From: Wenzhouxiangella limi
GTDB taxonomy: Bacteria; Pseudomonadota; Gammaproteobacteria; Xanthomonadales; Wenzhouxiangellaceae
Reading direction: 5' to 3'
DNA: 64,000 nt
NCBI RefSeq assembly: GCF_010499265.1
Contig: NZ_JAAGSC010000043.1
Coordinates: 131,843 to 195,842, forward strand
Shown here: piece after piece, positions 48,103 to 58,175 of the stretch
How positions within the stretch are numbered: the first letter of the stretch is position 1
How the letters are laid out: each line of letters opens with the position of its first letter
The notes under the pieces: model-generated
Databases searched by the model: none
What the model was told of the DNA's origin: nothing
What the model saw: the letters and a program-made list of their open reading frames with translations, nothing else
Translations under genes and position numbers: made by a program

Positions 48103-49638
48103 TCACGCCGCGCCGCGCCTGCGCGTTTTCTGCGGCAGGACCTGGCGGAGCTGCTCGAGACCGAGCTCGGTGTGAGCGACGGGCTTGCGCTGGTCCGGAA
48201 AGTCGGACCGGGCATGGGCACCGCGGCTTTCTTCCCGCATCAGCGCGCCCGCGGCGACGAAGCGCGCGGCGACCAGCGCGTCGGCGGGGCCGCGCTCGGC
48301 CGTCATGTCGTCGATGAGTTCGAGCAGCGACTGCAGGCCCGCGGCGCTGCGCTCGACGCCGGCGTGGCGGCTCATCGCCTGGCGCAGCCGGCGCAGCGGC
48401 TGCCCGGACAGATCTGGTCCGGGCTTTTCGGTGCCGCCGCGGGACAGATGCAGGCCTGAATCGGTGCGCTTAATCCTGAGCCCCGCTCGTCGGCCGATGA
48501 CCAGCGCGTCGAGCAGCGAGTTCGATGCCAGGCGGTTGGCGCCGTGGACCCCGGTACAGCCGGCTTCTCCGACCACGTACAGGCCGGGTACCCCGCTGAA
48601 GCCGTCGCTGTCGGTGGCCACGCCGCCCATGTGGTAATGCGCGGCCGGTGCGATCGGGATCGGCTGGGTGCGCGGGTCGATGCCGGCGGCCGTGCAGGCG
48701 CGATACACGGTTGGAAAGCGTTCCGGAAACGCGCGGCCGACCGCGTCCACCGCGTCCAGCCAAGCACCCCGCCCGGCCACGATCTGGCGGTGTACCGCCT
48801 GCGCCACGACGTCGCGCGGCGCCAGTTCGGCGTCCGCATGCAGCGCCGGCATGAAGCGCTGCCCGCGATCATCGATCAGCCGCGCGCCCTCGCCGCGCAG
48901 CGCCTCGGTCGCCAGCGGCGCCGGGTCGCGGTCGATGTCGATCGCGGTCGGGTGGAACTGCACGAATTCGGGGTCGCGAATGCGCGCGCCCAGGCGCGCT
49001 GCCCAGGCCAGCGCCTGACCGCGATTGCCGGGCGGGTTGGTGGTGGTGGCGTACAGGCCACCCAGGCCGCCGGTGGCGATGACGGTGGCGCGCGCGCTGA
49101 TCGCATGCCAGGCGCCCGTCCGGTCCTGCGCCAGCACGCCGCGGCAGCCGTGCGCGCCGCGCGCCAGCAGGCCGCGTCCAAACCAGCCCTCGCGGATTTC
49201 GATGTGCGCCGCCGACCGGGCGGCCCGCGTCAGCGCCGCGACGATGGCCTGGCCGGCCTGGTCGCCGTTGACCCGCGCCACGCGCGCCCCGCTGTGGGCC
49301 GCTTCGGTGGACAGCGCCCAGCTGCCGTCGCCACGGCGGTCGAAGGGCACGCCGAGATCGGCCAGCGCCCGCACTTCGCCGGGGGCGGCCTCGGCCAGCT
49401 GCCGGGCCGCGCTCGCGTCGGCGAGCCCGGCACCGGCGGCCACGGTGTCTTCGGCGTGCCGCGCCGGGCTGTCGTCCTCACCCAGCGCCGCGGCAATGCC
49501 GCCCTGGGCCCAACCCGTGGACGAGTCCGCGCCCAGCGAATTGCCGGCCAGGAGAATGACCGGCAGCGGCGCGGCGTGCAGCGCGGTCCAGAGACCGGCA
49601 ATGCCCGAGCCGATGATTACCACGGGTGGCTGGTGCAT
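48103..49638 (-). CDS. nadB: L-aspartate oxidase
   Basis: 511 aa FAD enzyme oxidising aspartate to iminoaspartate. The GSGIAG dinucleotide-binding motif is at 10-15, followed by STGWAQGGIAAALG and, mid-protein, HYHMGGVATDSDG (substrate/FAD region). The C-terminal three-helix domain is complete, though short. It is 15 bp downstream of nadA. Confidence 0.94.
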   Translation of the reverse strand: MHQPPVVIIGSGIAGLWTALHAAPLPVILLAGNSLGADSSTGWAQGGIAAALGEDDSPARHAEDTVAAGAGLADASAARQLAEAAPGEVRALADLGVPFDRRGDGSWALSTEAAHSGARVARVNGDQAGQAIVAALTRAARSAAHIEIREGWFGRGLLARGAHGCRGVLAQDRTGAWHAISARATVIATGGLGGLYATTTNPPGNRGQALAWAARLGARIRDPEFVQFHPTAIDIDRDPAPLATEALRGEGARLIDDRGQRFMPALHADAELAPRDVVAQAVHRQIVAGRGAWLDAVDAVGRAFPERFPTVYRACTAAGIDPRTQPIPIAPAAHYHMGGVATDSDGFSGVPGLYVVGEAGCTGVHGANRLASNSLLDALVIGRRAGLRIKRTDSGLHLSRGGTEKPGPDLSGQPLRRLRQAMSRHAGVERSAAGLQSLLELIDDMTAERGPADALVAARFVAAGALMREESRGAHARSDFPDQRKPVAHTELGLEQLRQVLPQKTRRRGAA

Positions 49639-49653
49639 CGAAAATTCTTCGGC

Positions 49654-50802
<1,149 letters not shown>

Positions 50803-50972
50803 GTCTTTGATAAGGGTTCGCTGCTTTGAAAAAAGATCGTGCCAACCCCGTTATCTCGGGGCGGGGGAGACAGTGTTCAAATCTTGGGTCCAGTCAAGCG
50901 CGCGATCGAGGGCTGCAATTGCAACGGGCGCGGGGCCGGACTCCGGAGAACGGGACCACCACCGCTCGCCGT

Positions 50973-51671
50973 TTACGCCGTCGGGAAAACCTGCAGTTCG
51001 TTGCGAACTTCGTGAACGCCCGGCAAGCACCAGCAGTCGGCGCTTGCGCGCTGCTTCTGTGCCTCGCTGGCGACCCGACCACCGAGGTGGACCTGGCGAT
51101 CGCGAACCAGGGCGTTGATCTCATGGTTGCGCAGGGCCGGATCTTTGCTGAAGACCATCTCCAGGGCTTCGGCGAGCTCGCCATCGTTCTCTTCCTGAGC
51201 CGGCTTGACGCGCAAACGGTTGTCGACCTCGGTGATGCCGGGCGTCCACCAGGCCAGGACCTCGGCCAGCCGACGGTGGCTCAGGCTTTCCACCACTCCG
51301 TCCAGGCGAACGACGCCGTCGTCTACCGAATACATGATGCACTGTCCATCGGGTTCTTCCGCTAGCGCATCGGCCGTGTCGATGGTAATGCCCTGGAACT
51401 CGACCTCGCCGCGCAATGCCTGGTCAAGCGTAGCGGCGATTTGATCATCGCCCCGCTGCTGTTGTGGCCGCAACCGCAACCCGTCGGCGACGAGGCCGTG
51501 TTCGGTCGTTTCCATCGCCACCCTCAGGGCACGTCTTTTCGCGCCGAGCGTTGTAACGACGCCTTGCAGCCGGATGACGTCGTTCTCGACAACATTGATC
51601 TCGTCGACGTCGCTTTTCACCTCCGGCTCGCGCTCCAGTGCGGCTTTGATCTTGCTGGAAACGTCACTCAT
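50973..51671 (-). CDS. Triple BON-domain protein without signal peptide
   Basis: 232 aa. Three BON modules are recognisable (about 4-65, 75-155 and 163-230) from the repeated pattern of a short helix, then VxLxGxV and an x-V-x-NxL-V ending (for example VVRLDGVVESLS and TEVDNRLRV; VHLGGRVAS and HEVRNELQV). Unlike OsmY-type BON proteins it has no export signal, so it is probably cytosolic. BON domains bind phospholipid surfaces or other proteins. It is divergent from the split ligD genes, which share its intergenic region. Confidence 0.85.
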   Translation of the reverse strand: MSDVSSKIKAALEREPEVKSDVDEINVVENDVIRLQGVVTTLGAKRRALRVAMETTEHGLVADGLRLRPQQQRGDDQIAATLDQALRGEVEFQGITIDTADALAEEPDGQCIMYSVDDGVVRLDGVVESLSHRRLAEVLAWWTPGITEVDNRLRVKPAQEENDGELAEALEMVFSKDPALRNHEINALVRDRQVHLGGRVASEAQKQRASADCWCLPGVHEVRNELQVFPTA

Positions 51672-51739
51672 CAGATAACTCCTGTGTGGCGGGTTGCTTG
51701 ACGGGGTGACCCAGACTGTTGATCACACACTCCACGATA

Positions 51740-51758
51740 GCGCGAATGAAATTCGCGC
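51740..51758. repeat. Perfect hairpin in the BON/ligD divergent region
   Basis: GCGCGAAT (51740-51747) and ATTCGCGC (51751-51758) are perfect reverse complements around a GAA loop. It lies midway between the two divergent start codons, which fits an operator for both genes; a chance or structural hairpin is possible. Confidence 0.35.
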
Positions 51759-51844
51759 GCAGCGTCAAGCACGAAATCGCAAAATCCTGTCGGCCATTTG
51801 ACCCTATTCAGCGTTTCCAAAAGAGTGGCTTTGATAAGGTGATG

Positions 51845-52489
51845 ATGAGTCGGCCCATCAAGCGTATATCGATGTCAACAAAACATTATCGCCAGAAAAG
51901 AGATTTCCGCCGCACCGACGAACCTTCGGGAAAAGGGGGTGACAGCAGCCGCAATGGTGCCGAGCAACCGGTGTTTGTCGTCCAGAAGCATGATGCTTCA
52001 ACGCAGCACTACGATTTTCGTCTCGAAGTCGATGGCGTCCTCAAATCCTGGGCGATTCCCAAAGGGCCATCCGTTGATCCGAAAGAAAAGCGCCTGGCGA
52101 TCCCGACCGAAGATCACCCCCTGGACTATGCCGGCTTTGAAGGCGTCATACCGAAGGATGAATACGGCGGCGGAACGGTGCTGATCTGGGATCGGGGCAC
52201 GTACGAAAACATCACCGACAAGGATGACGGCAAACGATCAATGGCCGATGCGATCGATGATGGCCACGTGCTCGTGAAACTGCAAGGGGAAAAGATTTCC
52301 GGCGGCTATGCGCTGCATCGCACCGGTAGCGGCGAGGACGCGCGCTGGCTTCTGATCAAGATGGACGACGATCACGCCGATGCGCGACGCAACCCGGTGT
52401 CGACCGAAACCGAGTCTGTCGTCAGCCACCGGACGCTGGACGAAATCGCCGATGAGGAGAGCGGCGGTGAGGGCCGCGGCGATGGGTGA
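51845..52489 (+). CDS. LigD 3'-phosphoesterase (PE) domain as a separate protein
   Basis: 214 aa. Matches the stand-alone PE module of bacterial LigD: the KRDF N-terminal motif, QKHDASTQHYDFRLE (His49, His55, Asp57 metal site), His91 in DHPLDYAGFEGVIPKDEYGGG, and the C-terminal WLLIKMDD strand. It trims 3'-phosphate and ribonucleotide ends of breaks. The start at ATG 51845 is chosen from an AAGG site 5 nt away; ATG 51872 (STKHYRQKRDF) is a shorter alternative. The 3' end overlaps the ligase gene by 23 nt. Confidence 0.9.
   Translation: MSRPIKRISMSTKHYRQKRDFRRTDEPSGKGGDSSRNGAEQPVFVVQKHDASTQHYDFRLEVDGVLKSWAIPKGPSVDPKEKRLAIPTEDHPLDYAGFEGVIPKDEYGGGTVLIWDRGTYENITDKDDGKRSMADAIDDGHVLVKLQGEKISGGYALHRTGSGEDARWLLIKMDDDHADARRNPVSTETESVVSHRTLDEIADEESGGEGRGDG
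52454..52459 (+). promoter_or_regulatory. Ribosome-binding site that decides the ligase start
   Basis: GAGGAG lies 7 nt before GTG 52467, whereas the next ATG (52482) would have a 22-nt gap. This favours the GTG start, inside the end of the PE gene. Confidence 0.6.
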
Positions 52490-53504
52490 CTGGCGACAGG
52501 CGCTGGATAAGAGCGAACGCGAGGCGCTGGAGCGTTCGCCGCATCCCGACTGGCTTGCGCCCATGCTGGCGACCCTGACCCATGATCACTTTTCGGACCC
52601 GGACTGGCTCTTCGAGCCCAAGTTCGACGGTGAGCGAGCGCTTGCTTTTCGCGATGGCGATCGTGTCCGCTTGATGAGTCGCAACCAGAAAAACCTCAAC
52701 GACACCTATCCCGAACTTGAACAGGCGCTGAAAGACATGGCGATCGAAGATTTCGTGATCGACGGCGAAATCGTGACCTTTGAAGACGGTATCAGCAATT
52801 TTTCTCGTCTGCAGGAACGCATGCAGATCAGCGACCGGGAGGAGGCCGCAGCGAGTGATGTCGAGGTGCATTTCTACGTTTTTGATCTGCCTTATCTTCA
52901 GGGTTATCGACTTGATGGATTGACACTGCGTCGTCGCAAGGCGCTGCTGAAGAAAATGTTTGATTTCGGTCACCGCATCCGCTACACCCCGCACCGCAAT
53001 GAGGCGGGCGAAGATTACCACCAGTATGCCTGTCAGCAAGGCTGGGAGGGCGTCATTGCCAAGCGCGCCGACTCGGCTTACCGGCACAGCCGCTCGACGG
53101 ACTGGCTCAAGTTCAAGTGCAGCAATGGTCAGGAACTTGTGATCGGAGGCTTTACCGAGCCGCACGGCGAGCGCCCGGGTTTCGGCGCCCTGCTGGTCGG
53201 CTATTACGACGATGACAAGCTTCGTTACGCCGGTAAGGTCGGGACCGGTTACGACAATGATTTCCTGGAAAGCTTTCGCCGCCGCCTCGACAAGCTCGAG
53301 CGCAAGACCTGTCCATTTGCCGAGGAGGTTGACGAGGACGGTGTCCATTGGGTCAGCCCCAAACTGGTTGGCGAGTTCGGTTTTACCGAGTGGACCAGCG
53401 ACGGCAAGCTGCGTCATCCGCGCTTTATCGGTTTGCGGCGTGACAAGGAGCCCAGGCAGGTCGTGCGCGAAGTGCCTGCCGATAAAAGCCAGGAGAAGAC
53501 ATGA
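52467..53504 (+). CDS. LigD ATP-dependent DNA ligase (LIG) domain as a separate protein
   Basis: 345 aa from GTG 52467. Catalytic lysine in EPKFDGER (Lys52, KxDG), motif III-IV segment FVIDGEIVTF and EGVIAKRADS, and motif V WLKFKC; the C-terminal OB fold ends in ...RFIGLRRDK. It seals nicks using ATP. It has no PE or POL fused. It overlaps the PE gene by 23 nt and the POL gene by 4 nt (ATGA). Confidence 0.93.
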   Translation: MRAAAMGDWRQALDKSEREALERSPHPDWLAPMLATLTHDHFSDPDWLFEPKFDGERALAFRDGDRVRLMSRNQKNLNDTYPELEQALKDMAIEDFVIDGEIVTFEDGISNFSRLQERMQISDREEAAASDVEVHFYVFDLPYLQGYRLDGLTLRRRKALLKKMFDFGHRIRYTPHRNEAGEDYHQYACQQGWEGVIAKRADSAYRHSRSTDWLKFKCSNGQELVIGGFTEPHGERPGFGALLVGYYDDDKLRYAGKVGTGYDNDFLESFRRRLDKLERKTCPFAEEVDEDGVHWVSPKLVGEFGFTEWTSDGKLRHPRFIGLRRDKEPRQVVREVPADKSQEKT

Positions 53505-54415
53505 CCGATAAAAGTGTACGGATCAACGGTCACGATATCGAGGTTAGCAGCCTGGACAAGGTGCTGTTTCCCGACGACGGTATTACCAAGGCCGATCTAA
53601 TCGATTACTACCTGCGCATCGCCAAAGTAGCCCTAACGTATTACCGTGATCGACCGTTGAGCATGCACCGATACCCGGACGGTATCGATACCAAAGGGTT
53701 CTTCCAGAAAAATGCGCCCGACTATTTCCCGGACTGGATCGACCGCGTTCGGCTGTCCAAGGAAGGCGGTGAGGTCGACTACGTGCTGGCCAACAATACC
53801 GCTACTCTGGTCTACCTCTCCAACCAGGCCTGCATCACGCCGCATCTGGCGCTGGCGCGGGCAGATCGGCCGCATCATCCCGATCGGTTGATCTTCGATC
53901 TCGATCCCTCCGATGAGGACTTTTCAAAAGTCCAGAAAGCGGCCAGTCAATTGAAGGGATTGCTCGACAAACTTCAGCTACCGGTCTTCGTTCAGACCAC
54001 CGGCTCGAGGGGTCTGCATCTTGTTGTGCCGCTTGATCGAAGAGAGGACTTCGATACGGTGCGTGAATTCAGTGATCGACTAGCCCGTTATGTGGCCGAT
54101 CATGATCCTGAACTGATGACCATCAAGAAGACCAAAAATCAGCGCGGCGACCGGGTTTATCTGGACGTTCAGCGCAACGCCTATGGACAGACCGCGGTAG
54201 CCCCGTATGCCGTGCGTGCTCGCCCGGGTGCCCCGGTCGCGACGCCGCTGCGCTGGAGTGAAGCGCAGGCCGGCGACCTGGGCCCGCGTCAATACCATGT
54301 CGGCAATCTTTTTCAGCGGCTTGGGCAGATCGATGATCCCTGGGCGGATATCGCCCAACATGCCTGCTCGTTGAAGAACGCGCGCAAACGATTTGACGCC
54401 ATGAAAACCAACTGA
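53501..54415 (+). CDS. LigD polymerase/primase (POL) domain as a separate protein
   Basis: 304 aa archaeo-eukaryotic primase-type polymerase module. The catalytic DLD is at 133-135 and the nucleotide-binding GSRGLHLVVPL at 168-178, with the HRYPDGIDTKGFFQKN N-terminal signature. It adds ribonucleotides or fills gaps at break ends. It is last of the three LigD parts, in the PE-LIG-POL order found in Pseudomonas LigD. No Ku gene lies within the window. Confidence 0.94.
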   Translation: MTDKSVRINGHDIEVSSLDKVLFPDDGITKADLIDYYLRIAKVALTYYRDRPLSMHRYPDGIDTKGFFQKNAPDYFPDWIDRVRLSKEGGEVDYVLANNTATLVYLSNQACITPHLALARADRPHHPDRLIFDLDPSDEDFSKVQKAASQLKGLLDKLQLPVFVQTTGSRGLHLVVPLDRREDFDTVREFSDRLARYVADHDPELMTIKKTKNQRGDRVYLDVQRNAYGQTAVAPYAVRARPGAPVATPLRWSEAQAGDLGPRQYHVGNLFQRLGQIDDPWADIAQHACSLKNARKRFDAMKTN

Positions 54416-54441
54416 GAACAAAACGGAGACCGGAGAGAGCA

Positions 54442-55740
54442 ATGAGCGACAGACGCGAAAGTGGCACCAGCGAACGCAGGGTTCACGATCATTTGGCCGC
54501 GGCTCTTTTGCCGACCCTGGCGGATGCCCAGGACGGCCAGGAAGCGGCTGAGCGCACCATCGCCGAGGCGACGATGAGAGACGCGGTTGACGCGCGCGCC
54601 AGCGACATTCACCTCGACGCCTTTCGCGGCCGGTATCGGGTGCGTTTCCGAATCGATGGCGTCATGGTGGATGTCGCCGAGGTCGATCATGACGACGGAG
54701 CCCAGCTGGTCAACCAGTTCCGGGCGCTCGCCCGGATCGATCCAGTGGCCAGCCACGGGCCGGAGGACGGCCGGTTCAGCTATACCCTTGACGACCTTGA
54801 TCTGGATGTCAGGGTGACGGGCGCGCCCTGCGTTGCCGGCGAAAAACTGGCGATTCGCCTGCTGGCGCCGGACCGAGTCCGTCAGGACATTGGCGAACTG
54901 GGTCTGGAAGCGCAGGAGTTGCAATATCTTCAGGCCTGGCTGCAAGGCGTGGGCGGCATGCTGCTGGTGGCCGGCCCAACGGGCAGCGGTAAAACCACGA
55001 CCTTGTATTCACTGTTGCACCAGCTGTCGTTGACCGACCATCAGGTCCTCACCCTGGAAGATCCGGTTGAATATGGCATTTCCGGCATCAATCAGATGCC
55101 GGTCGATCCGGAGCGCGGCTGGGACTTTGCCGAGGGTGCTCAGGCCATGCTGCGCCTTGATCCCGATTACCTGGTCATTGGTGAACTGACGCAGAAGGAA
55201 TCAGCGCGGGCTGCCGCCAACGCGGCCGCCGGGGGTAAGGCGACGATGGCGACTATTCACAGCCGCGATGCGGCCGACACGGTGACCGTTTTACGGAACT
55301 ACGGACTGGACGATTTCGAGGTCGCTGCGAATCTTCAGCTGGTCGTGGCCCAACGGCTGGTTCGCAGGCTGTGCCCGGATTGCCGCCAAGAGCGCGCGCC
55401 CGAAGAGCAGGACCGGCGCTGGATGAAGGCGTTGGCGCTTTCAGTGCCCGAACGGGTCTGGGCTGCGTGCGGCTGCGAACAATGCCAGGGCATGGGCTTT
55501 AAGGGTCGAATCGGGGTGTTCGAGGTCTGGCGGCCCAGCGACGAGGAGTACAGCATGATTCTCGAGCATGTCGGCGCGCACGAGATTCGCCGCAGCCTGG
55601 CCGAGAGAGAACATCGCTTTTTGCTCGACGATGGCCTGGAAAAGGCCCGGGTTGGCGTGACCAGCCTGAGCGAACTGCGCAGCCTTGGCGCGCTCAGCGC
55701 AACCGCCGCCCGCGGACGAGCTTCGCTGGTGGCCGGCTAG
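54442..55740 (+). CDS. Orphan GspE/PilB-family ATPase
   Basis: 432 aa. The N-terminal ASDIHLD segment (53-59), Walker A GPTGSGKTT (178-186), the Asp box LEDPVEY, the His box ATIHSRDA and a C-terminal cysteine pair set (CPDC, then CGCEQC) match type II secretion/type IV pilus assembly ATPases. The Walker B region reads YLVIGELTQKESA, where the usual IGE(I/L)RDxET is altered at Arg and Asp. The N-terminal N1E domain is missing. No other secretion or pilus gene lies nearby; it follows ligD by 26 bp in the same direction. Confidence 0.88.
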   Translation: MSDRRESGTSERRVHDHLAAALLPTLADAQDGQEAAERTIAEATMRDAVDARASDIHLDAFRGRYRVRFRIDGVMVDVAEVDHDDGAQLVNQFRALARIDPVASHGPEDGRFSYTLDDLDLDVRVTGAPCVAGEKLAIRLLAPDRVRQDIGELGLEAQELQYLQAWLQGVGGMLLVAGPTGSGKTTTLYSLLHQLSLTDHQVLTLEDPVEYGISGINQMPVDPERGWDFAEGAQAMLRLDPDYLVIGELTQKESARAAANAAAGGKATMATIHSRDAADTVTVLRNYGLDDFEVAANLQLVVAQRLVRRLCPDCRQERAPEEQDRRWMKALALSVPERVWAACGCEQCQGMGFKGRIGVFEVWRPSDEEYSMILEHVGAHEIRRSLAEREHRFLLDDGLEKARVGVTSLSELRSLGALSATAARGRASLVAG

Positions 55741-55764
55741 GCGGAGCCGTGGCCGGCGCTGTCG

Positions 55765-56970
55765 TCATGCAGCGCATCCGCTCCGGGCCAGGCGCGGGCT
55801 GTCGCTGTCGATGCCGCAGGCGCGCTGGACGAACGCTTCGCGCAGAGGCCAAAGGCGCGTGGCTATGCCGAACCCCGCGCCGAGAGCGTGACGGCCCAGT
55901 CCGCCGGGGGCGCGAACCAGCTCGTTGATGGCATGAATGCCGCCGCCGATCAGCGTGCCGTTGCTTTGTCGCCAGCGCTGGTAGCGCTCCAGTTCCTGTG
56001 CCGGGCTGCCCGATTTCCACGCCTCCAGCACCTCGACCAGGGTTGCAGCATCCATCAGCCCGAGATTGAGCCCCTGGCCGGCGAGCGGGTGCACCGTGCG
56101 CGCGGCGTCGCCCAGCAGCACCAGGCGGTCGCGGAACAGGCGCCGGGCGCGCCGCCGAACAAGCGGCAGTGCATGGCGCTGGCCGACGCCGATGATTGCG
56201 CCGAGCGGGGCGTCCTGGTGATTGTTGATGTCGGCGAGGAAATCTCCCTCGGACGCGGTCTGCAGCGCCAGAGCACGATCGGATGGCTGCGACCAGACGA
56301 TGGAAGAGCGCCCGTCCGGCAGCGGTAGCAGGGCCAGTGGCCCGTGCTCGGTAAAGCGCTGCCAGGCCAGCCCGGTGTTCGCCTGTTCGGTGCGAACCGG
56401 TGCGATGAGCGCGCGCTGGTTGTAGTGCCATTCGTCGGTGGCCACTCCGGCCAAGCGGCGCAGCCGGCTGCGCGCACCGTCCGCGGCAACGAGCAGGGCG
56501 CTGCGCAGGGTCTGGCCGTCTGTCAGGCTGAGGCGAACGGTTTCGGCACCCAGATCGACCCGTTCCCAGGCGGCTGGCGCAAAGATGGTGACCCGCTCCA
56601 GCCCATCGAGGCTCTGCCAGAGGGCGTCTTCCATGGCCGGGATTTCGACAATCCAGCCCAGCTCCAACAGGCCATGATCGGCGGCGTTGAAGTGCACGCT
56701 CAGCGCTGCGGCGTGCACGGCCATGCGTCGATAGGACGCCAGTCGCTCTGCGGAAAGCAGCTGCCACCCTCCAGCTGCCGCCAGTACTCGACGCGAACCG
56801 GGGCTGATCGCCACGACCCGGGGGTCAAACCGGCCCTCGGCCGGTCGGAAGCTCGGACGCCGCGCATCGACCAGGGCAACGCGCCGCTGCTGTTGCGCCA
56901 GCAGGGCAGCGCAGGCGGCGCCGGCGACCCCGCCGCCGACCACAATGACGTCGAAATCCAGCGTTGCCAT
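55765..56970 (-). CDS. UbiI/UbiH-type FAD-dependent ubiquinone hydroxylase
   Basis: 401 aa. The Rossmann GGGVAG at 12-17, then DG at the middle NADPH/FAD motif (VAADGARS) and GDAARTVHPLAGQGLNLGLMDA near the C terminus are diagnostic of the ubiquinone hydroxylase group. By position it corresponds to ubiI (ring C5 hydroxylation), but UbiF or UbiM cannot be excluded. It is last gene of ygfB-pepP-ubiH-ubiI. Confidence 0.88.
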   Translation of the reverse strand: MATLDFDVIVVGGGVAGAACAALLAQQQRRVALVDARRPSFRPAEGRFDPRVVAISPGSRRVLAAAGGWQLLSAERLASYRRMAVHAAALSVHFNAADHGLLELGWIVEIPAMEDALWQSLDGLERVTIFAPAAWERVDLGAETVRLSLTDGQTLRSALLVAADGARSRLRRLAGVATDEWHYNQRALIAPVRTEQANTGLAWQRFTEHGPLALLPLPDGRSSIVWSQPSDRALALQTASEGDFLADINNHQDAPLGAIIGVGQRHALPLVRRRARRLFRDRLVLLGDAARTVHPLAGQGLNLGLMDAATLVEVLEAWKSGSPAQELERYQRWRQSNGTLIGGGIHAINELVRAPGGLGRHALGAGFGIATRLWPLREAFVQRACGIDSDSPRLARSGCAA

Positions 56971-56972
56971 CT

Positions 56973-58175
56973 TCAGGGGTTGCCGCGAGCCAGGCGGGTG
57001 ACCGGATCACGAAAGCCCATCGCGGCCTGCACCAGGCGGCGGCTCAGACCTGGAATGGCGGCATGGGCGGCCAAGCCCAGCCCCGCGCCGGCGCGGGCGA
57101 GCAGGGAGGGATTGGTGAACGCCCGCGCCAGGGTGTCGGTATAGCGCACGGTCGCGTCCTGGTCGGCGAAGCGCGCGGCGGCATAAGCGGCCAGCGCTTC
57201 AACACTGCCCGGGTCGTCCTGGCCGGCCAGTATTTCGATCATGGCCGCCGCATCGCGCAGGCCCAGATTGAAGCCCTGGGCGGAGACCGGATGGACGCTG
57301 TTGGCGGCGTTGCCGACCAGAGCGATCCGATCGGCCACCGGGTGCCGGCTGCGGAGGCGAACCAGCGGATAGCGGGCGCGCTTGCCCGGCCGCGAAAACC
57401 CGCCCAGTCCGGAGCCAAAGCGAGCGGTGAGTCGACGGATCAGGGTTTCGTCATCCCAGTGCATCGCCGCGTCGATACGTTCGCTGCGGTCGATCCAGAC
57501 CGTGCCCAGGCGCCCCTGCGGTTGAGGTAGCAGGGCCAGCGGGCCTTGTGGCGTGAAGCGCTCCCAGGCGGTATCGCGGGGTGCCCGCCCGGGTTGGACA
57601 TTGAAGATCATGGCCGACTGGCCATAGTCATGGCGCTCGGCGTCAATGCCGGCGATCTGGCGGACCATGGAGTTGGTTCCGTCCGAACCAACCAGCAGGC
57701 GCGTCGTCGCCAAGGATCCGTCGCCCAGGCGAACGCGAACGTGGTCAGACTCGACCGCGAACGTTTCCAGCCGGGCGGGACAAAGCTGGGTGATGGCCTC
57801 GTGCTGGTCGAGCGCGGCCAGCATCACCTGGCCCAGTTCCCGGGCGACGATAACGGCACCGAAGAAATCGCGCTGATGGTCGGTTGCGCGCAACTGCAGG
57901 TGGCCGAAGCCCCCGGCACGCGTGATGTGGATTTCCCGTACCGGCATGCGCGTCAGCGTGTCGGGCAGCAGTCCCAGTCCGGCAAGAATGTTGAGCGAGG
58001 CCGCGTTGATGACAAGCGTACGGTCATCATAGCTGGGCCGTTGATTCGCCTGAGGCCCGGTCTTGCGCGCCGTCTCCTCGATCACGGCCACGCGCCGACC
58101 GCCACGAGCCAGGCCAACAGCCAAAGCCGCGCCGACCAGGCCGCCCCCGGCCAGCATGATGTCGTAATCGGTCAT
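56973..58175 (-). CDS. ubiH: 2-octaprenyl-6-methoxyphenol hydroxylase
   Basis: 400 aa FAD mono-oxygenase of the same family as the next gene. GGGLVGAALA near the N terminus, VGSDGTNS mid-protein and GNAANSVHPVSAQGFNLGLRD near the C terminus are conserved. It hydroxylates C1 of the ubiquinone ring precursor. Starts 4 nt inside the pepP end and precedes the ubiI-like gene by 2 bp. Confidence 0.92.
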   Translation of the reverse strand: MTDYDIMLAGGGLVGAALAVGLARGGRRVAVIEETARKTGPQANQRPSYDDRTLVINAASLNILAGLGLLPDTLTRMPVREIHITRAGGFGHLQLRATDHQRDFFGAVIVARELGQVMLAALDQHEAITQLCPARLETFAVESDHVRVRLGDGSLATTRLLVGSDGTNSMVRQIAGIDAERHDYGQSAMIFNVQPGRAPRDTAWERFTPQGPLALLPQPQGRLGTVWIDRSERIDAAMHWDDETLIRRLTARFGSGLGGFSRPGKRARYPLVRLRSRHPVADRIALVGNAANSVHPVSAQGFNLGLRDAAAMIEILAGQDDPGSVEALAAYAAARFADQDATVRYTDTLARAFTNPSLLARAGAGLGLAAHAAIPGLSRRLVQAAMGFRDPVTRLARGNP

